DNA of 64,000 bases. Source: J054 sp965223095. Its GTDB lineage: Bacteria; Pseudomonadota; Gammaproteobacteria; Steroidobacterales; GCA-2729495. Below the pieces are notes generated by a model. It saw only the letters and a list, made by a program, of their open reading frames with translations, was not told the DNA's origin and did not search any database. The translations under genes and the position numbers were made by a program. Location of the stretch: NCBI GenBank assembly GCA_965223095.1, contig OZ244979.1:1798001-1862000 (forward strand). The letters are read 5' to 3'. Positions 1 through 8,482 of this stretch are shown here, in pieces; the first letter of the stretch is position 1; each line of letters starts with the position of its first letter.

Positions 1-2
1 CC

Positions 3-701
3 TACCAAGGAATGAATGTTGCACCGTTGGTGGTGGATGAAACTTTGGAGGCTGGCACCTATCAATGGGTGCGCTTGGCCGCCAATGCGCCGAAAAACGG
101 CAATGGTGGTGCCGGCGCGGGCTCGAATGACATGGAATGTCTGGGTGACGGCTCCTACGTGGTCACGAATACGGGGGCGGTGCACGGTCTATACATACCC
201 AGTAGCGCGCAGTCTGGTCTGAAGCTAAACCGCGGATTTACTTTACCTGCCGGTGGCGAAGCCGATTTCGTGGCTGAAATTGATTTGATGAAAAGCATCC
301 ATGCGCCGCAAGGATTGGATCCCGATTATTTGATGCGGCCCGTGATTCACTTATTGGATCGAGTCGAAACGGGCAGCGTGGCTGGTGAGGTATCCGCGGT
401 CTTAGCCACGGAAGAGGAGTGCATGCCTGCAGTTTACCTTTATGGGGCTGCTGACACACCGGATGATAATGAAGATGATGATCCTTTAGACAGCATCGAT
501 CCCATCGCCTCCGCGATGGTCGAGCTACAGAACGACGGGGCCTATCGCTATGAGATTGGTCCAGTACTTGTCGGTAGCTACACTGTAGCGTTTAGTTGCG
601 ACGCGGATGATCCGCTGACGGATGAAGTGCTTGACTATGTATTGTCCACGGATAATCCCGTTGATGTGTTTGCGGTGGAGCAAACCACGGCTGACTTCTA
701 A
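3..701 (+). CDS. DUF4382-type carbohydrate-binding-like protein (5' end missing)
   Basis: The reading frame is open from the first bases of the window, so the true start and any signal peptide lie upstream; the first ATG inside is at 12. The stretch GTYQWVRL and the later segment with LNRGFTLPAGG, DFDL-like DLMKSI and YLMRPVIHLLD match the pattern of DUF4382 domains, usually found in secreted lipoproteins. The second half (from about residue 125) looks like a carboxypeptidase-regulatory or Cna-B-like beta-sandwich with a very acidic loop (DDNEDDDPLDS). The protein is probably periplasmic or surface-attached. Its ligand is unknown. Family assignment is from sequence pattern only. Confidence 0.75.
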   Translation, partial: YQGMNVAPLVVDETLEAGTYQWVRLAANAPKNGNGGAGAGSNDMECLGDGSYVVTNTGAVHGLYIPSSAQSGLKLNRGFTLPAGGEADFVAEIDLMKSIHAPQGLDPDYLMRPVIHLLDRVETGSVAGEVSAVLATEEECMPAVYLYGAADTPDDNEDDDPLDSIDPIASAMVELQNDGAYRYEIGPVLVGSYTVAFSCDADDPLTDEVLDYVLSTDNPVDVFAVEQTTADF

Positions 702-1167
702 ATCGGCGCCGCGGAGCGGTGTGTTTTACGTCACAGCCAACTGGCAGGAACATTTTTCACTGCGGCTCGTTGTAGTTAATGCTGTTAGGAACAAAGACTA
801 GCGTCGCTGGTCTTGCGGGCGACGTCGTTGAGCTTTGCTCCATGCTCATAGTACAGAAGCGAAAATCGCCTAATCGGTGCAAGTTTTTTAGAGCTTGCCA
901 TCGTCGCCCGCCGCTGCGCTGTCCATGCGCAAATTCCACTAGCCACTGCCCCGTCCAGTAATCAGCAGATCTATACCCCCCAGACCGTGGCTGCGCGTGG
1001 CGCTCATGGACTACGGCCACCGAAATCGTCTGCTTGGTGCCAGCGCAAGTCGTAGATAAGCTATTGATTAAAAAGATATTATTTGATTTGCATCCAAATC
1101 CCCGCGTCGGCGCATCGTATTGATAGGCGTTGCAATTTTGCAGCCAGTATTCAAGAGGATAAAGACG
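702..1167. other. Non-coding stretch before the ECF sigma operon
   Basis: No convincing gene is seen in these 466 bases: open frames on either strand have poor composition and no ribosome binding site. The segment around 1060-1095 is AT-rich and may hold the promoter of the downstream operon. A possible ECF-type promoter is listed separately at 747-771. Confidence 0.5.
747..771 (+). promoter_or_regulatory. Possible ECF-sigma promoter (GGAAC-N16-CGTT)
   Basis: GGAAC at 747-751 and CGTT at 768-771 are separated by 16 bases, the classic spacing of promoters read by ECF sigma factors. An ECF sigma gene lies downstream on the same strand at 1803, so autoregulation is conceivable. The site is about 400 bases from the first small ORF of that operon, which weakens the case, and it could be a chance match. 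Confidence 0.2.
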
Positions 1168-1263
1168 ATGAACCTGCACTTATACGAGCGAATCGCAGAA
1201 GATTCCGCACTGGTGGTGATCACCATTGCCTATGGGGTTTGCCTCTATAGCCTGTTGTTCTAG
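1168..1263 (+). CDS. Tiny membrane protein, 31 aa
   Basis: ATG at 1168 follows a good ribosome binding site (AGAGGA at 1154-1159, 8 bases away). The product begins MNLHLYERIAEDS and continues as one hydrophobic helix ending in SLLF. No family is recognised. It sits first in the same-strand run leading to the ECF sigma factor, and a second small hydrophobic ORF begins one base after its stop. A small membrane component of the sigma/anti-sigma module is one possible role. Coding status rests on the binding site and the hydrophobic composition. Confidence 0.4.
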   Translation: MNLHLYERIAEDSALVVITIAYGVCLYSLLF

Positions 1264-1264
1264 C

Positions 1265-1414
1265 GTGACGGCGTCACCGCGCTGTTTGAAGCTTGCCTTG
1301 CTGTGCGCAATGATAGTGGCCGCGGGCTTAACCATGGGCTTCGTTTGGTGCTTGGCCATGGCCCAGATGGCGTTGCCGAAATACGTAACGCTGTTTGATT
1401 TGATTGCCCTTTGA
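1265..1414 (+). CDS. Small membrane protein, 49 aa (GTG start)
   Basis: The frame can start at GTG 1265, one base after the stop of the 31-aa ORF, which would suit translational coupling; an internal ATG at 1310 is an alternative. The product has one strongly hydrophobic helix (from LKLALLCAMIVAAG onward) and a short tail. No family is recognised. It is followed 21 bases later by the DUF6249-type gene. It could also be a decayed fragment. Confidence 0.35.
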   Translation: MTASPRCLKLALLCAMIVAAGLTMGFVWCLAMAQMALPKYVTLFDLIAL

Positions 1415-1435
1415 CGTGACATCGGAGTTCCGCCT

Positions 1436-1819
1436 ATGGATATGGAAAGTATTCGCGATTTGGTAATACCCTTAGCCTCGATCGTTTCCTTGCCCATTGT
1501 GTTTTGTGTTGCGTTCTACTACCGCTATCGCACCCGCAAAGATTTACAAGAAACTCTGCGCAGAGCCATAGAGCAGGGCACTGAATTGACACCAGAGACA
1601 TTGGAACGTCTGGGCGGTCCAGCACCTGGCAAAGACCTAGACCTTCGTCGTGGCGTAATCGCTTCCGCGGCCGGTATCGGCTTGGTGATCTTTTCTTTTG
1701 TTTTTGTCGACGCTGACGCTGAAGGCATGCGCGGGTTGCGCGCGACGGGCGCGTTAGTGCTGGTCGTGGGGCTAGCGTTTATCGGCCTTTGGCGATTTAG
1801 CGATGGACGCGAGCGATGA
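1436..1819 (+). CDS. DUF6249-type inner-membrane protein
   Basis: This 127-aa protein has an N-terminal membrane helix (about residues 8-28), a short cytoplasmic segment with RTRKDLQETLRRAIEQG and the phrase LTPETLERLG, then two closely spaced helices (about 70-88 and 97-117). That layout is characteristic of DUF6249 proteins, which are commonly encoded beside ECF sigma factors. ATG 1436 is preceded by GGAG; a second in-frame ATG at 1442 is equally possible. Its 3' end overlaps the sigma factor gene by 17 bases, implying co-expression. A role in sensing or anchoring for the sigma system is an inference. Confidence 0.7.
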   Translation: MDMESIRDLVIPLASIVSLPIVFCVAFYYRYRTRKDLQETLRRAIEQGTELTPETLERLGGPAPGKDLDLRRGVIASAAGIGLVIFSFVFVDADAEGMRGLRATGALVLVVGLAFIGLWRFSDGRER

Positions 1820-2357
1820 AGAACTTGTCGCCAGAGCAGTTGCAGCAGTTGACCAGCGAGCTTACGGAGAACTGGTGCGTCGGCACCAGGGGCGGGTTCG
1901 TGCATGGCTGCGGCAGCTCACTGGCGACAAGGATCGGGCTGATGATCTCGCCCAAGATACGTTCGTGCGTGCCTGGAGCAAGCTCAGTACATTTTCCGGA
2001 ACCGGAAAGTTTTCGGCATGGCTGCTCAAAATCGCCTACAACTTGTTTCTACAGGAACTGAGGCAGAAAAAGCGCACCACCCGCTTAGCCGATGCGATGA
2101 AAGACGACCAAATGGCATTGGGAACCACAGTGGTTGCTGCTGCAGACGGAGGCCTGCCTGATCTACCAAAAATGCTGTCGGTACTGACCACCGACGAAAG
2201 GCTCGTGTTGATCCTGTGTCAGGCCTATGGCTACAGTCACGGCGAAGCTAGCCACGTGACCGGCCTACCGCTGGGTACGGTAAAATCACATATCCGGCGG
2301 GGGATGACCCGAATCCGGGAGACTTTTGACATAGGGGCGATCGGTCATGACGGATGA
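1803..2357 (+). CDS. ECF-family RNA polymerase sigma factor
   Basis: The 184-aa protein has the two-domain layout of group 4 sigma factors. Region 2 spans about residues 18-92, with RADDLAQDTFVRAW (region 2.2) and the promoter-melting segment FSAWLLKIAYNLFLQELR. Region 4 spans about 125-175, with the helix-turn-helix ASHVTGLPLGTVKSHIRRG. The cytoplasmic protein would direct core RNA polymerase to a small regulon. The gene overlaps its upstream neighbour by 17 bases and the downstream candidate anti-sigma by 11, so the three are translationally linked. The subgroup and the inducing signal cannot be told from sequence. Confidence 0.93.
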   Translation: MDASDEELVARAVAAVDQRAYGELVRRHQGRVRAWLRQLTGDKDRADDLAQDTFVRAWSKLSTFSGTGKFSAWLLKIAYNLFLQELRQKKRTTRLADAMKDDQMALGTTVVAAADGGLPDLPKMLSVLTTDERLVLILCQAYGYSHGEASHVTGLPLGTVKSHIRRGMTRIRETFDIGAIGHDG

Positions 2358-2661
2358 GCTGGAAAGCCTGTTTAAAGAGCTTGCCGACGACGTGGCGGAC
2401 GACGGATTTAGCGATTCGGTGATGTCGCGCATTAAACAAGCCAGCGTCATTCGCCGGGGGCTATCTGCGGTAATTGCGCTGGCAATGACCTGGCTGTTTA
2501 TCGGTCCGCTGCCCGATTTGTTAATGCTAGCCAGCAGCGGCCTCGCGTCGGCGATGGGTAATTGGTTTGATTCGAACTGGCTAGTGCAGAATCAGGCAAT
2601 TCTGATCTCGGCTATCGCATGCGGCACGCTGCCCATAGTTGTCGCAGCACTTGAGGACTAG
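2347..2661 (+). CDS. Small membrane protein, likely anti-sigma factor
   Basis: The 104-aa product starts with an acidic cytoplasmic segment (LESLFKELADDVADDGFSD) followed by two hydrophobic helices (about residues 36-62 and 79-101). The first bases overlap the sigma factor gene by 11. A short N-terminal cytoplasmic arm plus membrane helices directly after an ECF sigma gene is the usual arrangement of membrane-bound anti-sigma factors. No HxxxCxxC zinc motif is present, so it is not a ZAS-type anti-sigma. The anti-sigma role is inferred from position and topology. Confidence 0.65.
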   Translation: MTDELESLFKELADDVADDGFSDSVMSRIKQASVIRRGLSAVIALAMTWLFIGPLPDLLMLASSGLASAMGNWFDSNWLVQNQAILISAIACGTLPIVVAALED

Positions 2662-2706
2662 TGCGCGCGAGCCATGCCTTGCTTGTCTGAGTGGTAGCTC
2701 GTTATA

Positions 2707-3227
2707 TCAATAGTTATCGGACAGGTACTGATGCACAATGCTCGTCACGTATTCGTCCAGGTTTTGATCGCTTTTGCCGACTGACCAACCACCTGTCATG
2801 GAATCAGCATTTCGATAAATCCGCACGTCGGCCACGGTTGTGCCAGTTTGATCATTCACTAGCTTTAGGTCCATGTCGATATGTGAGTCGCCGGCAAGGG
2901 CGCCGACCCAAAAACGCGCGCCTCCACCAACAACCCTTAACCCTTTAAGCTGCGGTTCTATTAGTAGTGTGCCTTCTCCGCTGCTGCTTGCTTCCCAGTC
3001 TTCCAGTAGGGGGGAGTATCTTAGCCCGCAGGTTTCTTTCGCTTCTCGCATCTTGCCTTTGTCAGCCTCGATCTCGCCGGCATCAGTTGGTAGGTCGAAA
3101 AGCTCGATAGAGAGGTGCTTGCTGCCTGCAGTCGAGATGCTTCTTCGTCGGCGACTTGCCGGACTTTTTCGGGATTTGCGGCGCATCCTGCGATTAGTAT
3201 CAGGCATATGATCGATAAGATTCTCAT
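2707..3227 (-). pseudogene. DUF4410-like lipoprotein gene with a one-base frameshift
   Basis: Reading leftward from ATG 3227, the product starts with a lipoprotein signal (MRILSIICLILIAGC, lipobox IAGC) and continues through TSLSSFSTYQLMPA. At about 3073-3080 the frame must shift by one base to continue into EIEADKGKMREAKE and on to GGGARFWVGALAG, DMDLKLVN and the C-terminal YLSDNY at 2707. The joined protein (about 173 aa) has the layout of DUF4410 outer-membrane lipoproteins. The total length of 521 bases is one short of a multiple of three, as expected for one missing base, plausibly a G in the run read as CCGGCGAG. This is either a real inactivating mutation or a sequencing or assembly error. 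Confidence 0.75.
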
Positions 3228-3322
3228 TTTCGCTTGTCTTTCTGTGTTCTTAATACCTAAAACATGAATTCCCAGCCAGAAGATGTCACGGCTTAGGTAC
3301 CTGGGTTATACGATAGAATACA

Positions 3323-5629
3323 ATGATGCTATCACGTCGAGGTCTAATAATTTCCGGCGCGGCATTGGGTGGCGGATTGTGCGTCGGTTACGGTTACACG
3401 GCTTTAGACGATGGTGATGCGGCAAGCAAATTTGCAGCGTCAGGGCGCGCTGCTTATCCGCTTGGAGCCTGGCTAAAAATCGGCAGCGACGGCAGCGTAA
3501 CTTGCGGCATCCACCGCGCGGAAATGGGCCAAGGGGTGACCACCAGCTTGGCCATGTTGCTAGCGGAAGAGCTTGATGCGGATTGGAGCAAGGTCCGCTT
3601 CGAGTTTTTGCCCGTTGACCGCGATTACTTTAACTTCGGCATGCTTTTGAACGGCCAGCCGCTGGGGGATCCTGCCAAGTCTTGGGCCGCCGCCACCGGG
3701 ACTTGGGCGATTCGCCACGCTTTTCATGCCCTCGGCATGTCGATGACGATTTCCAGTTCCAGTACCGTTGACGCCTGGGACACACTGCGACCGGCGGGCG
3801 CGGCGGCGCGACACATGCTGTTGTCGGCGGCGGCGCGGCGCTGGCAAATAGATATCGGTCAGCTGCGATCAGAATCCGGCTTTGTCCACGAAAAAACCAG
3901 TGAGCGGAAACTGTCTTTTGGTGAGTTGGCTGAGCAGGCGAGTCAGGAGTCGCCACCGTCATCGGTCAAACTCAAAGACGTAAAAAACTACAAGCTCATT
4001 GGTAGTAATCCGCCGCGCCTAGATGTGCCGATGAAGATCGATGGCCGGGCGCGCTTTGCCATGGATATACAACAAGCGGACATGCTTTACGCGGCCATCG
4101 TGCATAGTCCGGTGGCCGGCGCGGCGGCCGCAGAATTTGTCAGCAACGGTGCTGAATCTATGCCCGGTGTGCATGCCATCGTGCCTGCCGGCCCACCAAG
4201 ATTCCAAGGGGCGGTTGCGGTTGTGGCGGAAAATTCATGGCAGGCTTTGCAGGCGGCAAGCCGCGTTAGCGTGGTGCCCGATTCTGTTGGTGGCGATTTA
4301 GTCGATAGCCAGGCTCTGCCCAAGCAGTATCGACGTCTTCTGCAGGAACGCGCGCCGGTGATTTTTCATGAATCCCTGGCGACGCGCGACGGAAAGTCTG
4401 GCGAAGATGGCCGTACATTTGACAGCCTGATGGCGGAAATCTCGCCGGATCGAACAGTCATTGCTGAATATGAGGTTCCTTTTATTGCCCATGCCTGCAT
4501 GGAGCCAATGAATTGCACGGCCGTTTATACCGACCAATCGCTGGAAATTTGGGCACCAACCCAGGCGAATTCAGTGGCCCGTGATATAGCCGCCAAGATG
4601 AGCGGGCTGCGCAAAAATCAAGTCACGCTGCATACGACATTTATGGGCGGTGGCTTTGGCCGCCGGGCGGAAATGGATTTCTTGGAGCAGGCGGTATCCG
4701 TCGCCATGGCGGTTCCGGGCCGCCCGGTGAAAATTTTTTGGTCACGCGAGCAGGATATTCGGCACGATGCGTTTCGTCCGGCCGCCTACTGTCGAATCGT
4801 CGGCGCTCTGGACGGTGATCGAATCGTTGCCCTGGACTACCAGCTGGTCACCCAGTCCGTCGTTGCCAGCTACGAAACCCGTACGCCGACGCCGCGCGGC
4901 GGTGATGCGCTCACCGATGATTCAGTCGTCACCGCGGTCAATCCGCCCATTTATTCTATTCCTAATCGCCGCGTTGGCTATGTACCCGCGGATTTGCATG
5001 TGCCCGCAGGTTACTGGCGAAGCGTGAGCCATTCTTGGAATAGTTTCTTCCTGGAGAGTTTTGTCGATGAGCTGGCCGCTGCTGCGCAGTCAGATCCGCT
5101 GGCCTTTCGCCAGCGGGCCCTGGCCGATAGACCTCGTCACAAACAGGTTTTGGACACGCTGGCCGCTATGGTTGAGGATAGCCGTGCTGATGGCATCGGC
5201 TACGCTGTGACTGAGTCACATACCACGGTAACGGCACATGCCGTGGAAGTACAAACGTTCAACGGCGTATTTGAGCGCGTGAGCCGGGTGTGTTGTGCCG
5301 TTGATTGCGGGCCGGTCATTCATCCGGACAATGTGATTGCGCAAATGGAGGGCAGTATTGTCGATGGTTTATCGGCGGCCTTATATGGGCAAATCGATAT
5401 TGAAAAGGGCAAGGTGGTGCAGGGCAATTTTGATACTTATCAGCGGATGAGACTTACTGATTGCCCGATTATCGAGGTACAAATCGTCAGCAGCCAGCAG
5501 CGGCGACCCGGTGGCATTGGCGAACCGGGGCTACCGGGTACCGCACCGGCTTTAACCAACGCAATCTTCGCGGCGACCGGTCAGCGCATTCGTTCCTTGC
5601 CGGTGGCAAAAGCAATCAAATTAAATTAG
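3323..5629 (+). CDS. Molybdopterin-binding oxidoreductase subunit (isoquinoline 1-oxidoreductase beta / aldehyde dehydrogenase-like), Tat-exported
   Basis: The 768-aa protein opens with a Tat signal (LSRRGLIISGAALGGG). The body is the large subunit of the xanthine dehydrogenase superfamily, IorB type: HRAEMGQGVTTSLAMLLAEE near residue 54, the molybdopterin segment FMGGGFGRRAEMD near 445, and the C-terminal GGIGEPGLPGTAPALTNAIF, whose Glu is the expected catalytic base. Such enzymes hydroxylate N-heterocycles or aldehydes and pass electrons to a small 2Fe-2S subunit and cytochromes. No such subunit is encoded beside it here. ATG 3323 has no clear ribosome binding site, and a TAGAAT at 3314-3319 lies just before it, so a leaderless start is possible. 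Substrate unknown. Confidence 0.88.
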   Translation: MMLSRRGLIISGAALGGGLCVGYGYTALDDGDAASKFAASGRAAYPLGAWLKIGSDGSVTCGIHRAEMGQGVTTSLAMLLAEELDADWSKVRFEFLPVDRDYFNFGMLLNGQPLGDPAKSWAAATGTWAIRHAFHALGMSMTISSSSTVDAWDTLRPAGAAARHMLLSAAARRWQIDIGQLRSESGFVHEKTSERKLSFGELAEQASQESPPSSVKLKDVKNYKLIGSNPPRLDVPMKIDGRARFAMDIQQADMLYAAIVHSPVAGAAAAEFVSNGAESMPGVHAIVPAGPPRFQGAVAVVAENSWQALQAASRVSVVPDSVGGDLVDSQALPKQYRRLLQERAPVIFHESLATRDGKSGEDGRTFDSLMAEISPDRTVIAEYEVPFIAHACMEPMNCTAVYTDQSLEIWAPTQANSVARDIAAKMSGLRKNQVTLHTTFMGGGFGRRAEMDFLEQAVSVAMAVPGRPVKIFWSREQDIRHDAFRPAAYCRIVGALDGDRIVALDYQLVTQSVVASYETRTPTPRGGDALTDDSVVTAVNPPIYSIPNRRVGYVPADLHVPAGYWRSVSHSWNSFFLESFVDELAAAAQSDPLAFRQRALADRPRHKQVLDTLAAMVEDSRADGIGYAVTESHTTVTAHAVEVQTFNGVFERVSRVCCAVDCGPVIHPDNVIAQMEGSIVDGLSAALYGQIDIEKGKVVQGNFDTYQRMRLTDCPIIEVQIVSSQQRRPGGIGEPGLPGTAPALTNAIFAATGQRIRSLPVAKAIKLN

Positions 5630-5773
5630 TTGCTTGCGTGCTAGGCTTGGTGCGCTCAAGTGTCAACAGGTCGCCGACAGGGCGCAGCTGCGACAAAAGC
5701 CGGATTTCGGCATCGCGACGCGTCGCCTTAGGGCCCGTCTTCGCATCAGCGATTGGAACCCAGCGCGCCAAAG

Positions 5774-7273
5774 TCATGCCCCTTTGGCGCGCAGCAAGTT
5801 CAGAAATTCCCGGCGCGTTTTCGGTCCGTAGGTCAAGAAGCTTGGATCGGGCGCGTTGGCGTAATTGAGCTGTGCTTGGCGCATCACGTCGGAATTTGTG
5901 CGCTGCTTGATTTCTTGCGGATCGATTTTGTAGGGAATAGCCGCATTTAGCCCAAATACCTTGGCCCTTAGTTCGGGTGTAATCGCCGGATAGCCGAACT
6001 TTTCCTGAAACTCTTCGGAAATTTGAAAACTACGGAAGGCCTGTATCTGATCCTGGGGCGAGCCGTACCAAATGCAGTCAGTACCCCATACCACGCGATC
6101 TTCGCCGACATACTTGAAAAGTTTGCCCATGACGTGGGCGGCTTCCTCGGGGTCGCGCATTAGGTAACGCCAAGTGGTACCAAGCTCTGCATAAACGTTG
6201 CTGTTCGGGCCCAGGTCATGATCAATCAGCGATTGAATAAGGGAATCAACGCCGATTTTGTTCGCGCCGGGTACGAATGGCCCGTCTTTGTCTTTGATGT
6301 CGTAACCTGAGTGATAAACGATGAAGTTAATGTCCGGATTGGCCTTGGCGGCAGCACCGACATCAACACAACTGCCATAGTAGCGATTGTCTCGCGTCAT
6401 TAGCGGCGTGGGTAAGGGCAGTCCTTTGTGAATGCATATGGTTTTCACGCCGGTACGCCGAGCAGCTTCGATCAGCGGCCCGCCGAACTCGTCGTCGTCT
6501 AGCCACCAGCCGGTACTGCCATCCGGGCTCGCTTGGGTGTAGGTCTTCCAGGCCGACACATTCCACTGTTCTTGTAGCTCGGCCATGCGTTCGATATCGC
6601 CGGCGAAGTTTGGAATGACCCGTCCGTGTACCAGGAGGCGGTGATTGCCCTGCATGGCAGCGACCATTTCCCTTGTGGCTGCGGCCTCGTCGTTGGTTAA
6701 AGGCATGTCTTCATAGGATGTGGGCGTGAACGTCAGCACCGCCATGTCGGTATCGCTGTCGAGGAACATTTCTTTGATAAAAGCCTGGCCGGTGAAACAG
6801 TCCACATGGCCCAGGGGTGAGTCCGGATCCAGGTAGTCACACTGGGCTTGGGGCATGAATTTCAAGCCCTGCATGGTGAATTTTGTCGGGGCTCGCCAGC
6901 GTTCGCGAGGATTTACATGGTGGCCCTGAATATCGAAAACAAATTCGCTGCCCGCCAAAGTTTCGTTGGCCGCGGCTGGTTCCACGGCGGCGGCAGCCGG
7001 AAGATCAAAGAACCCTCCGGTATTACCTGCCTTCGCGTGTGCTTCGTTAAACGCCAGCAGAGTACTGGCGGCGCCGCAGCTCGAGGTTAAGAAATTTCGT
7101 CGGCTCAGGCCGCAGCGTTTAGCTAATGCACCGGCGCGTTCCGCGGCAAGTTGATTCGCGGCGATGCTGTGCGTTTCCAATGCGCGGGGCGAGAATTCTC
7201 CATTCGTGGCTGTATCGACTTTAATGGGTAGACGAGTTCCCTGGGGGTCGCTATTTTTTTGCATGCTGATCAT
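5774..7273 (-). CDS. Amidohydrolase-2 (ACMSD-like) family metal-dependent hydrolase with Tat signal
   Basis: The 499-aa protein has a long N-terminal extension, then a Tat motif (LSRRNFLTSSCGAAST, near residue 57). The mature part is an amidohydrolase TIM barrel: FDIQGHHVNPRERW supplies the first metal ligands, KTICIHKGLPL and FIVYHSGYDIKD carry later histidines, and VVWGTDCIWYGSPQDQ carries the final aspartate. This order is typical of the ACMSD/resorcylate-decarboxylase branch, which hydrolyses or decarboxylates aromatic carboxylates. ATG 7273 and ATG 7264 are both possible starts. It is convergent with the molybdopterin enzyme and divergent from the hydrolase at 7409. Substrate not deducible. 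Confidence 0.85.
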   Translation of the reverse strand: MISMQKNSDPQGTRLPIKVDTATNGEFSPRALETHSIAANQLAAERAGALAKRCGLSRRNFLTSSCGAASTLLAFNEAHAKAGNTGGFFDLPAAAAVEPAAANETLAGSEFVFDIQGHHVNPRERWRAPTKFTMQGLKFMPQAQCDYLDPDSPLGHVDCFTGQAFIKEMFLDSDTDMAVLTFTPTSYEDMPLTNDEAAATREMVAAMQGNHRLLVHGRVIPNFAGDIERMAELQEQWNVSAWKTYTQASPDGSTGWWLDDDEFGGPLIEAARRTGVKTICIHKGLPLPTPLMTRDNRYYGSCVDVGAAAKANPDINFIVYHSGYDIKDKDGPFVPGANKIGVDSLIQSLIDHDLGPNSNVYAELGTTWRYLMRDPEEAAHVMGKLFKYVGEDRVVWGTDCIWYGSPQDQIQAFRSFQISEEFQEKFGYPAITPELRAKVFGLNAAIPYKIDPQEIKQRTNSDVMRQAQLNYANAPDPSFLTYGPKTRREFLNLLRAKGA

Positions 7274-7408
7274 CCGCTAGGGTGGGGCTCCTGCATAGTC
7301 GGTTCCCGTCTGATTCGGCGCAAGCAAAGCGCAGGTATTTGGCCAAGCATCGGTTTCCATGTACGGGTTAGTATGGCGGTTACCGATTTGGAGACGCGGT
7401 GCCATGAC

Positions 7409-8395
7409 ATGAATGGGGGTCGATTAATCCTTTCGCTGCGAGCTTGTACCTTCGCCATCGTCTGCGCGGCTCTTTTGGCCTGTGCGACGCCCAGCGGGTA
7501 TCAAGGCAACAAGACTCAAAAGCCGGGTCAGACGATCGAAAATGTGCAGGTCATGGATCGCGAGCTCGGTCGCGTGATCAGACTGCGGCTGCATGTTCCT
7601 GGTGAACGCAAAGCCGCCTGGCCCATGGTCGTTTTTTCCCACGGCGCGCGTTGTAGTCCCGTAAATTACGATGCCATTACGCGCTATTGGGCAGCCCGCG
7701 GTTACGCCGTCATTGTGCCTTACCATCGTGATGCCTTGGAAAATCAGGAGCAACTTTCGGCCGCCGACATTCCCAAGCTTTTTTCCGCTCGTGTGCGGGA
7801 TTTGTCTTCATTGCTAGATTCACTGGACGTGATTGAAGATCAAGCGCAAATCAAGGGTCAGCTAGACCGTGGTCGCATCGCCATTGCTGGGCATTCCTTC
7901 GGCGGGATGATGGCCATGGTGAAATCGGGTCTTCGCATCAAACCCGAGGCCTATCTGTACGGGGGGGCGGTTAAGGATCCGCGTTATAGTGCCGCCATCG
8001 TAATGAGTGGCGTGGGTCCCATGCCGGAAATGACGGGTGACGCCTTCGCCGGCCTGCAGGGCCCGCTTTTGGCCACGGGCGGCACCCTCGACGAAGGCAA
8101 CATCGGTAGCGGCACGATCTATCCCTGGCAATGGCGAATGTCGGCCTATGATCTCGCGCCTGCGCGCGATAAGTATCGGGTGGTTTTGGATAGGGGCGAT
8201 CACTATCTGGGTGGTTTGATTTGCCGCGGCGACCGGGGTGGCCCACCCGACGAGAAAGGGCTTGCCATCATCCAGTTCATGACGACGGTTTTTCTTGATG
8301 CTTATTTGAGTGAAGATGTTGCCGCTCGCGACTACCTGCAACAGCTTGATTTGTCAGCCATGACCGGCGGGCGGGCAAGCTATCAGCGCAAGTGA
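7409..8395 (+). CDS. Alpha/beta-hydrolase lipoprotein (PAF-acetylhydrolase/dienelactone hydrolase-like)
   Basis: I chose ATG 7409 because the product then begins with a compact lipoprotein signal ending in the lipobox LLAC at about residue 25; the frame is open further upstream, to 7259 and through an ATG at 7373. The mature protein has the oxyanion-region motif VFSHGARCSP, the nucleophile elbow IAGHSFGGMM and a late RGDHYLGGLICRGD, giving a Ser-Asp-His triad typical of alpha/beta hydrolases. It is predicted to be anchored in a membrane, facing the periplasm. It is divergent from the amidohydrolase gene. Substrate unknown; acyl-ester hydrolysis is the family expectation. Confidence 0.82.
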   Translation: MNGGRLILSLRACTFAIVCAALLACATPSGYQGNKTQKPGQTIENVQVMDRELGRVIRLRLHVPGERKAAWPMVVFSHGARCSPVNYDAITRYWAARGYAVIVPYHRDALENQEQLSAADIPKLFSARVRDLSSLLDSLDVIEDQAQIKGQLDRGRIAIAGHSFGGMMAMVKSGLRIKPEAYLYGGAVKDPRYSAAIVMSGVGPMPEMTGDAFAGLQGPLLATGGTLDEGNIGSGTIYPWQWRMSAYDLAPARDKYRVVLDRGDHYLGGLICRGDRGGPPDEKGLAIIQFMTTVFLDAYLSEDVAARDYLQQLDLSAMTGGRASYQRK

Positions 8396-8482
8396 CTGGT
8401 GCTTTACTGTCGGCGTTGATTCTTCGATAGTAGCCGCCCGCTGCCGACTAGCATTGGCCGTCTGCCGTAGCCAGGATTCCAC

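Noticed and set aside
757..1179. Open frame of 140 codons on the minus strand
   Set aside because: No ribosome binding site, irregular composition, and it lies antisense to the ECF operon leader; taken as chance.
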